DNA of 12,789 nucleotides from Desulfobacteraceae bacterium (GTDB lineage Bacteria; Desulfobacterota; Desulfobacteria; Desulfobacterales; JAABPS01): assembly GCA_011391835.1 (NCBI GenBank), contig JAABPS010000008.1, positions 1-12,789 on the forward strand, written 5' to 3'. Below the pieces are notes generated by a model. It did not search any database, was not told the DNA's origin, and saw nothing but the letters and a program-made list of their open reading frames with translations. Positions 1 to 7,009 of this stretch are shown here, one piece after another (the stretch's first letter is position 1; every line of letters starts with the position of its first letter). Position numbers and translations under genes: made by a program.

Positions 1-731
1 TCATCGCAGCAGTTGCAGATCACATGTCCCAGCGCCTTGGTATTCATCACTGTATGAACCAGGCCTTCCTCCTCACACATCTTCAGCATTTCAATGGCTT
101 CTTCTTTGCTGAGCTTTCTGCCTGTGCCCCGTTCAAGGGCGTAATCAGCGGCCTTATTGATCTGGATGCATACTTCGACAGGCTTTCCGCAGCCCCCTTC
201 AATCACGCGGCAGGTGCACTTGGCAACAGCCAGGCTCCTTGCTTCATTGACGATTTCTTTTACATCATCAAACGGAGCAATACGGGTATCGGGCTGAATG
301 GCGATATTCACGGGGATCACCCTTACAGCCGATTTATCAAGAAAAGATTCGATGGCTTTATGGTGCTGTTTAAACTCTGTTTTATTGTATTTTCTCCATA
401 GATCAAAAAATTCCGGCGGCATGCCTTCAGCCAGTATGGTGGCATCATGGAACTGTAATATATGCCGAACGCGATAATATCGGGCGATCCCTTCTTTTAT
501 TGATTTAAATATAAGGCCCTTTTTGAACAAAGCGCCGGCCATTGGCTCAACATCCTTTTTCGGAAGGCCTGTTTTTTCAGCAAGTTCTTCAATGGTTGCG
601 GGCGGTGAGGCTGCAAGCAGAATTTTTGCCTCGTTTTTATCAGCGAGAAGTTTAATAATTTCAGGAATAATGACTGAATCGCCTGCTCCGATGGCTTCGG
701 ATAGCTGCTGGTACATTGTTTTTTCGGTCAT
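1..731 (-). CDS. Winged-helix / iron-sulfur cluster-type protein, C-terminus cut by window edge
   Basis: This frame is open from an ATG at 731 down to the left edge (243 complete codons, no stop), so the C-terminus is missing. The start is supported by AAGGAGA just upstream. Roughly residues 35-90 look like a winged-helix domain: they contain a helix-turn-helix-like stretch (ATIEELAEKTGLPKKDVEPM) followed by a GLI turn and RYYRV strand. The second half is cysteine-rich: C172 and C174 (KCTCR), C181, C188, then C239, C241 and C242 (ICNCC) at the edge. Between them lies a helical segment around 205-226 (RKLSKEEAIEML, EEEGLVH). This spacing suggests one or two Fe-S clusters and resembles proteins I associate with anaerobic Desulfobacterota, annotated as 4Fe-4S proteins. 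Function is unknown. It could be a redox-responsive regulator or an electron carrier. It lies 102 bp downstream of the phosphoesterase on the same strand and is probably cotranscribed with it. Confidence 0.8.
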   Translation of the reverse strand, partial: MTEKTMYQQLSEAIGAGDSVIIPEIIKLLADKNEAKILLAASPPATIEELAEKTGLPKKDVEPMAGALFKKGLIFKSIKEGIARYYRVRHILQFHDATILAEGMPPEFFDLWRKYNKTEFKQHHKAIESFLDKSAVRVIPVNIAIQPDTRIAPFDDVKEIVNEARSLAVAKCTCRVIEGGCGKPVEVCIQINKAADYALERGTGRKLSKEEAIEMLKMCEEEGLVHTVMNTKALGHVICNCCD

Positions 732-833
732 GTCTCTTCTCCTTAAATAAAGGTGTTTAATGTTTCTTTATTCGTATCAGGCAATGGAGATTTTCTCAAC
801 AGGATATTCAATAAAAGAAACTGCCCGGGGATT

Positions 834-1490
834 TCACGATATGTCTGTTTTTTTGATTATTTCAACTCTGGGTTTCATGCCATTTTGGTATTCAATAATC
901 GCTCCAGAACACGATCTGCTGATGCTGCAATTGACAACAATAGTTTTCCCGATGGAAGTGATGCCTGCACTTTCATGTATATGTCCACAGATCACCAAGT
1001 CCGGCTGATGTTTTCGAACAAATTTATACAGGTTTCTTGAACCTGCAGAAAATTTGCCCATGACTTCATCCTGAGCCCATCGCGGCGGTGTATGAAATAC
1101 AAGGACGGATGAGCTGTTTATAATCGGTTCGAGTTTAGTTAATGCCCGTTTTTCCTTAAAACAGATTCTGGAACTGAAAGGAACCGGGAGGGTTCCGGCA
1201 ATACCCGTGAAACAGATGCCGTTTATGGATATCTGCTTTAAGTGCAGTGAATCTATGTTCGGAGATGTATCAAGAAGGTTTTCGACTCGTGGCAGATCGG
1301 TATTTCCCCGGACTGCAAGCACGGGGATTGGCATGTTATTTAGCTGATGGATGACTGAAGCAGCATTGGTATAATTGGTTATATCGCCAGCGATAACTAA
1401 AATATCGGGTTTCAAGGCCTTTACATTATCTGCGATAAGCGATATTCGCTTGGTGTTGCCGTGGATATCAGCTGCCGCATATATGATCAT
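834..1490 (-). CDS. Calcineurin-like metallophosphoesterase (YfcE/MJ0936-like)
   Basis: A 218-aa cytosolic protein with the complete metallophosphoesterase motif set in order: D8-x-H10 (ADIHGN), GD36 (IAGDITN), GN63-T-D65 (VRGNTD), H133 (FHTPP) and GH170-I-H172 (ICGHIHE). These residues bind the dinuclear metal centre and catalyse phosphoester hydrolysis in the family. Length is normal for the small single-domain members, and there is no signal peptide or membrane segment. The substrate cannot be told from sequence; related proteins act on phosphodiesters, nucleotides or phosphoproteins. The ATG at 1490 is preceded by AGAGGTG. The gene is transcribed away from the transporter set and is followed by the winged-helix/Fe-S protein, with which it probably forms a unit. 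No functional link to the catabolic genes is evident. Confidence 0.9.
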   Translation of the reverse strand: MIIYAAADIHGNTKRISLIADNVKALKPDILVIAGDITNYTNAASVIHQLNNMPIPVLAVRGNTDLPRVENLLDTSPNIDSLHLKQISINGICFTGIAGTLPVPFSSRICFKEKRALTKLEPIINSSSVLVFHTPPRWAQDEVMGKFSAGSRNLYKFVRKHQPDLVICGHIHESAGITSIGKTIVVNCSISRSCSGAIIEYQNGMKPRVEIIKKTDIS

Positions 1491-1508
1491 TTACACCTCT
1501 TTTTTCCC

Positions 1509-1537
1509 TTGACTTAGCAGATTATCAAATGTATGAC
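1509..1537 (+). promoter_or_regulatory. Possible sigma-70-type promoter
   Basis: TTGACT (1509-1514) matches five of six -35 bases. With a 17-bp spacer it is followed by TATGAC (1532-1537), a four-of-six -10 match. It points toward the transporter gene set and would give a leader of about 180 nt. The -10 is weak, and AT-rich intergenic DNA produces such matches by chance. Confidence 0.25.
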
Positions 1538-1541
1538 ATTT
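1527..1541. promoter_or_regulatory. Perfect 15-bp inverted repeat in the divergent intergenic region (possible operator)
   Basis: AAATGT-atg-ACATTT is a perfect inverted repeat with 6-bp arms and a 3-bp spacer. It lies between two divergently transcribed genes and overlaps the -10 position of the possible sigma-70-type promoter at 1509-1537. The size and symmetry fit a dimeric regulator site. No regulator gene is present in the window apart from, possibly, the winged-helix protein at the left edge. Confidence 0.35.
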
Positions 1542-1622
1542 ACGCAATACTCAAGATAAAGAAAACTATTGCTATTTTAATTTTCATTCGATATTGATCT
1601 TCATATTTTCCAAGCTAAATTT

Positions 1623-1638
1623 AGGCACGATTAGGGCT
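1623..1638 (+). promoter_or_regulatory. Possible sigma-54 (-24/-12) promoter
   Basis: AGGCACGATTAGGGCT keeps the invariant GG (1624-1625) and GC (1636-1637) with exactly 10 bases between them. The -24 block GGCACG is perfect. The -12 block has GG where the consensus has TT (GGGCT against TTGCW). A start about 12 nt past the GC would leave a leader of roughly 75 nt before the binding-protein gene. Sigma-54 promoters are common for catabolic operons in this type of bacterium, which is the contextual support. I located no enhancer-binding-protein site. Confidence 0.35.
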
Positions 1639-1724
1639 GCGGCAAATGTACCTGTGCTAAAGACGCAGGAATAAATCCGTCAACTTTTTCCATAATAACT
1701 AAACAATTAGAAGGAGGGAGTGTC

Positions 1725-3023
1725 ATGAAGAGGATTGCGGTAGTTTTAAGCATTATGTTTGTGGCCAGCCTGCTGATATTTAGCGGCTGTGCGAAGGAGC
1801 CGACAGAGGCCATTAAGATTGGCGTCATCGGGCCCATGAGTTTTACCCAGGGCGAGGGACATTGGAATGGCGCGGTGATGGCTGCTGAGGAGATCAACAA
1901 AGACGGCGGCATTAAAGTCGGCGGCAAAAGGATGAAGATCGAACTGGTAAAAGCAGATTCCAATGAATTTCTGAGCATGACCGATGCAACGAATGCCATG
2001 GAAAAACTCTGTACGTCCGACAAAGTGGATTTCATTGTTGGTGGTTTTAGAACCGAAGCGGTTTTGGCTATGCAGGATATTGCCATGGACAACAAAAAAA
2101 TATTTATCGGATGCGGCGCGGCGGATGATCAATTGTGCGGAAGAGTGGCTGCTGATTACGATAGATATAAATACTGGTTCCGTGGAACACCTTTCAAGTC
2201 CTCGTTGCTGGGAAAAACATGTTTTATTCATCTGGCAACGGTGGCGGGTGTTCTGAAAAAAGAGCTCGGCATTGAGAAGCCAAAAGTCGCCATTGTTATG
2301 GAAAAACAGGCATGGGTGGATAAGATCCTGGCAGCTGCGAAAGTTGTCGTTCCTAAAATGGGTATGGACGTTGTGGGTGTATGGCAGCCTTCACAAACTG
2401 CAACAGATGTGACAGCAGAACTATCTGCCATTCAGAGCGCAGGAGCGGATATTATTTTTACCGCTTTTTCAGCATCTGTCGGCGTTACATTCGCCAAACA
2501 AGCCAATGAACTGAAGATACCGGCATTTATGGTTGGGATCAATGTGGAAGCACAAAAAGAGACCTTTCATGAAGCCACAGGCGGCATGAGTGAGGGTGTA
2601 TTTACCATGAATACGTACGCCAAAAATATTCGGCAGAATGAACTGACCGGACCTTATCTGGATACGTATCAGAAACGATACGGTTTAATGCCTGTATATA
2701 CAGCAGATACATATTCTGCAATCAAATACGGTTTGATTCCGGCAATCGAAAAAGCGGAAACAATCGAATCCGATGCAGTAGTAGCCACACTGGAAGTAAT
2801 GGAATACTTGGTTCCCTCAGGGAAAATAGCCTATGAACCGGATCATGATTTAAAATGGGGTCCGGGCTATCTGACAAGCTTGGGTTGCCAGTGGCAAAAT
2901 GGTGAATTTTTAGGCGTCTGGCCGAATGACTGGGTAGCCGAAGAAGGCGCAGAACCAGTTACGTATAAAGGAATGGCTCCCATTAAAATTCCACAGGCTT
3001 TGATTGATAAATATAAAAAATAG
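1725..3023 (+). CDS. LIV-type ABC transporter substrate-binding lipoprotein
   Basis: A 432-aa periplasmic binding protein of the LivK / Peripla_BP_6 class. The N-terminus is a lipoprotein signal: basic MKR, a hydrophobic stretch, then a lipobox ending in C22 (IFSGC). The mature start, AIKIGVIGPMSFTQGEGHWNGAVMAAEEIN, is the classic opening of the family: the first beta strand, the ligand loop, then the first helix. Later family features include the SDKVDFIVGG strand, the ADIIFTAFSA strand and the YTADTYSAIKYGLIPAIEKA helix near the C-terminus. The start is supported by AAGGAGGGAG seven to nine bases upstream. It is the first gene of the rightward set and is separated from the permease genes by a strong hairpin terminator, which would favour excess binding protein. 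The family binds amino acids but also many carboxylates and aromatics. The CoA ligase inside the transporter gene set makes a carboxylate more likely here. Confidence 0.93.
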   Translation: MKRIAVVLSIMFVASLLIFSGCAKEPTEAIKIGVIGPMSFTQGEGHWNGAVMAAEEINKDGGIKVGGKRMKIELVKADSNEFLSMTDATNAMEKLCTSDKVDFIVGGFRTEAVLAMQDIAMDNKKIFIGCGAADDQLCGRVAADYDRYKYWFRGTPFKSSLLGKTCFIHLATVAGVLKKELGIEKPKVAIVMEKQAWVDKILAAAKVVVPKMGMDVVGVWQPSQTATDVTAELSAIQSAGADIIFTAFSASVGVTFAKQANELKIPAFMVGINVEAQKETFHEATGGMSEGVFTMNTYAKNIRQNELTGPYLDTYQKRYGLMPVYTADTYSAIKYGLIPAIEKAETIESDAVVATLEVMEYLVPSGKIAYEPDHDLKWGPGYLTSLGCQWQNGEFLGVWPNDWVAEEGAEPVTYKGMAPIKIPQALIDKYKK

Positions 3024-3060
3024 TCAGCGTTTCAAGTGGTTCTTGTAATTATATAAAACC

Positions 3061-3100
3061 AATCCCCGCCTCTTCTCACTAGTTTAGAGGCGGGGATTTT
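3061..3100 (+). terminator. Rho-independent terminator / attenuator between binding-protein and permease genes
   Basis: AATCCCCGCCTCT (3061-3073) pairs perfectly with AGAGGCGGGGATT (3086-3098), a 13-bp GC-rich stem around a 12-nt loop, followed by a short T run (3097-3100). It starts 37 bp after the binding-protein stop. The hairpin is strong but the T tract is short, so partial read-through is likely. It may also protect the 3' end of the binding-protein mRNA. Confidence 0.85.
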
Positions 3101-3239
3101 ATGAAATCCTTTAATTCAAGAAATCCGGAAAAAATTTCAATTTATAATCCTTTTTTTGAATGGATATAATTTCCAGTCAGAAATTTATGATGGGAATTGG
3201 CATATTTAAACTGGTTGATACATATTTTATTGAGGTTTT
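3101..3239 (+). promoter_or_regulatory. Leader of the permease genes with possible secondary promoter
   Basis: This 139-bp AT-rich stretch lies between the terminator and livH. It contains exact TATAAT hexamers at 3143-3148 and 3165-3170, but neither has a convincing -35 at the right distance. A secondary promoter feeding the permease genes is possible but not demonstrated. A modest GAGG (3232-3235) is the ribosome-binding site for livH. Confidence 0.2.
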
Positions 3240-4124
3240 ATGATACATGATATTAAAGTACTCGATATTATTATAAGCGGCCTGATCAGTGGAAGTACTT
3301 ACGCTATCCTGGCGCTTGGGTTTTCACTAATTTTTGGCGTGGCACGAATAGTCAATATCGCTCATACAGCTTTTTATATGCTTGCTGCATATGTTATTTA
3401 TTCAGCGACGTACAAGATGGGTATCCACCCTATCGTTGCGATGATCATTGCTATCATCGTAATAACTTTTCTTGGCATTATCTGCTACAAGTTTTTAATT
3501 GAACCCATACGAGAACGGGAGGCCGCCGTCTTAATTGCTACCATCGCATTGGCAATGGTCTTTCAAGAGTCGATGCTATTGGGGTTTGGGGGGCATTATT
3601 TGAGTGTACAGCCGTTAATAAAGGGATATTTGGCGATCATGGGAGTTAAGATCATGTGGCAGCAGCTGCTGACAATTATCATTGCGGTTGTTACGCTTGG
3701 AGCTGTCTGGACATGGCTTTCAAAAACACGAACCGGTCTGGCCATTCGCTCCACTGCTCAAGACAGAGAGGTCGCAAACCTGATGGGAATGGATGAGGGG
3801 AAAATAGCTGTCATCACCATGGGGGTTTCAGTGGCCCTTGCCGCTTTTACCGGCGCCGTTGTTGTTCCGCTGACTGTTTTAAATCCTTTCATGTGGCTGC
3901 ATCCGTTGGTTATGATGATGGCCGCAGTCGTACTGGGCGGTATGGGCAGTCTTAAGGGAAGTTTTGTGGGAGCGTATATTCTTGGATTCACAGAGGCGCT
4001 CGTTGTTTTTCTTTTGCCCGGAGGCGCGTACCTGAAGGTTTCAGTTGCCCTGTTTATTATGGTTCTGGTACTGGTGATACGTCCTGAAGGCCTTTATGGT
4101 GTTTACTTTGAGGAAGAGAGATAA
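3240..4124 (+). CDS. livH: LIV-type ABC transporter inner-membrane permease LivH
   Basis: A 294-aa, highly hydrophobic protein with about eight membrane segments, the normal length for LivH. The opening IISGLISGSTYAILALGFSLIFGVARIVNIAHTAFYMLAAY is the typical first-helix pair (GLxxGsxYALlAlGltLiyGv...NxAHG in relatives). Here the usual glycine of AHG is threonine (IAHTAF), a small deviation. The cytoplasmic coupling loop that contacts the ATPase is clear: IRSTAQDREVANLMGMDEGK. The C-terminal GGMGSLKGSFVGAYILGFTE is also standard. The ATG at 3240 has GAGG upstream. The livM start lies one base after the stop, so translation is probably coupled. Together with LivM it forms the translocation channel. 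The name reflects family, not proven leucine transport. Confidence 0.93.
   Translation: MIHDIKVLDIIISGLISGSTYAILALGFSLIFGVARIVNIAHTAFYMLAAYVIYSATYKMGIHPIVAMIIAIIVITFLGIICYKFLIEPIREREAAVLIATIALAMVFQESMLLGFGGHYLSVQPLIKGYLAIMGVKIMWQQLLTIIIAVVTLGAVWTWLSKTRTGLAIRSTAQDREVANLMGMDEGKIAVITMGVSVALAAFTGAVVVPLTVLNPFMWLHPLVMMMAAVVLGGMGSLKGSFVGAYILGFTEALVVFLLPGGAYLKVSVALFIMVLVLVIRPEGLYGVYFEEER
4110..4120 (+). promoter_or_regulatory. Ribosome-binding site deciding the livM start at 4126
   Basis: GAGGAAGAGAG lies inside the last codons of livH, about 5-10 bases before the ATG at 4126. An upstream in-frame ATG at 4096 has no comparable site and would overlap livH by 29 bases, so 4126 is preferred. Confidence 0.5.
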
Positions 4125-4125
4125 T

Positions 4126-5250
4126 ATGGGATCACTCATTTTTTATTTGCGAAAGCTTATTAAAATTTTTAGAAGCGAAGTCCTTGTTCTCCCGAGCAGG
4201 GTAGCTGTTATGCTGTTCTTTTTATTTATCATTCTGTTTCCAATCATTTTTCCAGACCCCTACTATTATCGGGTCATCGTACTGGCCAGCATTTTTGCCA
4301 TCCTGGCAGCGAGCTGGGATCTTTTGTCCGGCTTTACAGGACAAATGAATTTCGGGCATGCGCTTTTTTTCGGTGTAGGGGCATATACCTCTGCGATGCT
4401 GAATCTTAACCTGAAAATTCCGCCGATAGCCAGTATCCCATTAGGCGCCGTTGCGGCAGTTATGGCCGGGTTGATTATTGGTATTCCCTGCTTAAGGTTA
4501 AGAGGAACCTATCTTGCGCTTACCACATTGTCATTTCCTATCATCTTAGTAGGAATGATTTTTGCCTTTCCTGGCTTTACAGGCGGGGAACTGGGTGTGT
4601 CAGGCTTATCCCGCTTGGCCGATTCATATATCGGAAATTATTATATTGTTACGATAACGATGCTTGTTCTGGTTACAGTGATGTGGAAGATTACCGACTC
4701 AAATATTGGAATTATTTTACATGCTGTTCGGGAAGATGAAATCGCGGTAAGGACGTCGGGCGTGAATACCACACGTTACAAGCTGCTGGCCTTTTCGCTG
4801 AGCGGTTTTTTTGCGGGTATTTCCGGAGGACTTTACGCTCACTATATGAGAGTTGCAGGGCCTTCAACGCTGGAAGTAAACACATCGTTTCTGGTTGTTA
4901 TTTACGCGATATTTGGCGGTATTGCAACTATTTATGGACCTGTTGGTGCAGTTTTCGTCCTTATACCGCTTCTTGAATTTCTCAGATTCCTCGAGCATGT
5001 AAGAATTCCGGATCAAATTTTAAGCATCATGCCGGATTTGCTTGGAAAGTTTTTGGTGAAATTCGTCGAGATACTGCCAAATACACGAATGTTTATTTTT
5101 GCGTTTTTCATATTGATGATTCTTCTGTTTATGCCTGATGGCCTCTTGCCGTGGCTTCGGGATAAGGTTGAAACACAATGCCCCAGGTGTAAAGTCAGAA
5201 ATATTTCCAGAAGGCAAACATGTCGTATTTGTACTGCGGATTTGCATTAG
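4126..5250 (+). CDS. livM: LIV-type ABC transporter inner-membrane permease LivM with C-terminal zinc-ribbon-like tail
   Basis: A 374-aa permease from the ATG at 4126 (384 aa if the in-frame ATG at 4096 is used). Family marks include SWDLLSGFTGQMNFGHALFFGVGAY near the second and third membrane segments, PCLRLRGTYLALTTLSFP, and the cytoplasmic coupling loop VREDEIAVRTSGVNTTRYKLLAF followed by LSGFFAGISGGLYAHY. After the last hydrophobic segment (MFIFAFFILMILLF) and the usual MPDGLLPWL ending comes an extra tail with two CxxC pairs: C352/C355 (CPRC) and C366/C369 (CRIC), then a stop. This is a compact zinc-ribbon-like motif, unusual for LivM and probably facing the cytosol. The stop is followed by a 48-bp gap before the CoA ligase gene. 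No frameshift is needed to reach the tail. Confidence 0.93.
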   Translation: MGSLIFYLRKLIKIFRSEVLVLPSRVAVMLFFLFIILFPIIFPDPYYYRVIVLASIFAILAASWDLLSGFTGQMNFGHALFFGVGAYTSAMLNLNLKIPPIASIPLGAVAAVMAGLIIGIPCLRLRGTYLALTTLSFPIILVGMIFAFPGFTGGELGVSGLSRLADSYIGNYYIVTITMLVLVTVMWKITDSNIGIILHAVREDEIAVRTSGVNTTRYKLLAFSLSGFFAGISGGLYAHYMRVAGPSTLEVNTSFLVVIYAIFGGIATIYGPVGAVFVLIPLLEFLRFLEHVRIPDQILSIMPDLLGKFLVKFVEILPNTRMFIFAFFILMILLFMPDGLLPWLRDKVETQCPRCKVRNISRRQTCRICTADLH

Positions 5251-5298
5251 TACAAATAGTTAACTATAAATTGAATTTAAACCGTGTGAGGATAACAA

Positions 5299-7008
5299 AT
5301 GGGAGCTAAAGAAGCGTATTTATCAAAACCCTGGTTGAAATATTATCCAGAGGATGTCCCACATCAGGTGGATATCCCTGATATTTCTGTACCGCAACTA
5401 TTTGACGAGATGGCGGATAAATATAGTAATAATACAGCCCTTATATTTTACGGCAAGAAAATCAGTTATAAAAAATTAAAAGAACTGACGGATCGCTTTG
5501 CCGCGGCACTGTTTGATTTAGGTGTTAAAAAAGGGGATACCGTGGCAATGTATCTTTTAAATTGTCCGCAGTTTGTTATTACGTATTTTGGTGCCTTGAA
5601 GGCGGGTGCAAAGGTTACCCCCATCAGCCCGGTGTATACCAGTATTGAAGTAAAACACCAAATCGAAGACAGTGAAGCCAAGACGCTTGTTTGCGAAGAT
5701 ATTCTTTATGATAATGTTGAACAAACAGGGGTAAAATTTAATAATGTCATTCTAACCAATATTGGTGATTATCTGCCCGCGTTTAAAAAAATGTTCGGAA
5801 AAAGTGTTATGGGTAAAGCATATCAAGGGATGAAAGTGCCCACTCCAAAGTATATGGAGCAGAAGGGAATTCATCAGTTCAATCAATTGCTCAGAAAATA
5901 TCCGGCTAAGGCACCGGATGTAAAGATTGACCCCAAAAAAGATATTGTTGCATTACAATACTCAGGCGGTACGACCGGTCTTCCAAAGGCGGCTGTTATC
6001 ACACACTATAATGTTGTTGCGGTTCAGACTCAAACCCGGGCAACATGGCCGTTTATGGAAGAAGGCAAAGAGACCGGTATAGGCTTTTTGGGATTTTTCC
6101 ACATTTATGGCCAAATCGTTGTTATGGTAGGTACCTTAACCCAGGGCAATACGCTTGTTCTGTTCACGACACCGGATGTGGATGATATTTTAACAGCCAT
6201 GGATCGCTACAAGGTTTCTGCTTTTACAGGCGTTCCCATGCTTTTTGAGGGTTTAAAAGAATATGACAAAACCAACCGGGTAGATTGGAAATCACTTAAA
6301 ATTGTCGTATGCGGTGCGGATACCCTTCATGAGAAAACGGTTTATGACTGGGAGCGCCGCACTGGGACCCGGATACTGGAAGGTTATGGGATGACAGAAA
6401 CGACCTCAGTCAGCCATACCAGCCCGTACAGCAGACCCAAAATCAGTTCTTTTGGAATTCCTATTCCTAATGTTGATGCTGCGATTATTGATGTTCATGG
6501 AACCGAATTTAAACCGGTTGGTGAAGAAGGCGAATTGATTGTCAGCGGTCCGAACATCATGCTGGGTTACTGGAAGCGGCCCAAAGAGACCGATGAATCG
6601 ATTATTGAACTGGAAGGTAAAAAGTGGCTCAGAACTGGCGACCTGGTAAAAATGGATGAAGAAGGATATTTCTATTTTATTGACCGAAAGAGAGACCTTA
6701 TTAAATACAAAGGATACTCTGTATTCGCCCGGCATGTTGAAGAAGTATTGTATAAACATCCTCAAATAAAAGCCGCAGGTGTGGTAGGAGTGCCTGATCC
6801 AAAAGTCGGTCAGATTATAAAGGCGTATGTTGTTCTGCAAGGTGAGGCCAGAGGCAAGGTATCTGAGGAAGAAATAGCCGAGTTTTGCAAACAAAATATG
6901 GCACACTATAAAGTACCTAAAATAATAGAATTCAGGGGAGAACTTCCGAAAACGGATGTGGGCAAGGTGTCAAGGCGTGAACTGAGAGAAGAGGCGGAGG
7001 AAGCCTAA
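5299..7008 (+). CDS. AMP-forming acyl-CoA ligase (FadD-like)
   Basis: A 569-aa adenylate-forming enzyme that activates a carboxylic acid to its acyl-CoA via an acyl-AMP. The motifs are complete: P-loop-like Y221-S-G-G-T-T-G-L-P-K230, Y363-G-M-T-E367 (adenine/AMP contact), GELIVSGPNIMLGYW, the ribose-binding aspartate D448 in LRTGDL, the hinge DRKRDLIKYKG, and the catalytic lysine K556 in PKTDVGKVSRREL. Length and layout resemble medium/long-chain fatty-acid ligases, but this subfamily also includes ligases for aromatic, branched or dicarboxylic acids. The ATG at 5299 has GAGGAT upstream. It lies between livM and livG with a one-base gap to livG, so it is part of the transporter transcription unit and probably acts on the imported substrate. 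One small oddity is the post-hinge stretch GYSVFARHVEE, where relatives usually have proline and glutamate at the A and H positions. Confidence 0.93.
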   Translation: MGAKEAYLSKPWLKYYPEDVPHQVDIPDISVPQLFDEMADKYSNNTALIFYGKKISYKKLKELTDRFAAALFDLGVKKGDTVAMYLLNCPQFVITYFGALKAGAKVTPISPVYTSIEVKHQIEDSEAKTLVCEDILYDNVEQTGVKFNNVILTNIGDYLPAFKKMFGKSVMGKAYQGMKVPTPKYMEQKGIHQFNQLLRKYPAKAPDVKIDPKKDIVALQYSGGTTGLPKAAVITHYNVVAVQTQTRATWPFMEEGKETGIGFLGFFHIYGQIVVMVGTLTQGNTLVLFTTPDVDDILTAMDRYKVSAFTGVPMLFEGLKEYDKTNRVDWKSLKIVVCGADTLHEKTVYDWERRTGTRILEGYGMTETTSVSHTSPYSRPKISSFGIPIPNVDAAIIDVHGTEFKPVGEEGELIVSGPNIMLGYWKRPKETDESIIELEGKKWLRTGDLVKMDEEGYFYFIDRKRDLIKYKGYSVFARHVEEVLYKHPQIKAAGVVGVPDPKVGQIIKAYVVLQGEARGKVSEEEIAEFCKQNMAHYKVPKIIEFRGELPKTDVGKVSRRELREEAEEA

Positions 7009-7009
7009 T

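Noticed and set aside
24..401. 125-codon plus-strand open frame near the left edge
   Set aside because: It lies antisense to the convincing minus-strand winged-helix/Fe-S frame, has no ribosome-binding site and reads as low-similarity antisense sequence.
753..1040. Plus-strand open frames starting at 753 and 760
   Set aside because: They overlap the metallophosphoesterase on the opposite strand, whose complete catalytic motif set makes it the real gene. Their products show no recognisable domain.
1631..2231. Minus-strand open frames opposite the binding-protein gene
   Set aside because: They are antisense to a gene with a clear lipobox and family motifs. Their composition is what the complementary strand of that gene would give.
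4096..4125. Upstream in-frame ATG for livM
   Set aside because: It would overlap livH by 29 bases and lacks a good ribosome-binding site. The ATG at 4126 directly follows the livH stop and has GAGGAAGAGAG ahead of it.
6406..6906. 166-codon minus-strand open frame opposite the CoA ligase
   Set aside because: It is antisense to the highly conserved ligase C-terminal motifs, with no ribosome-binding site and no domain seen.
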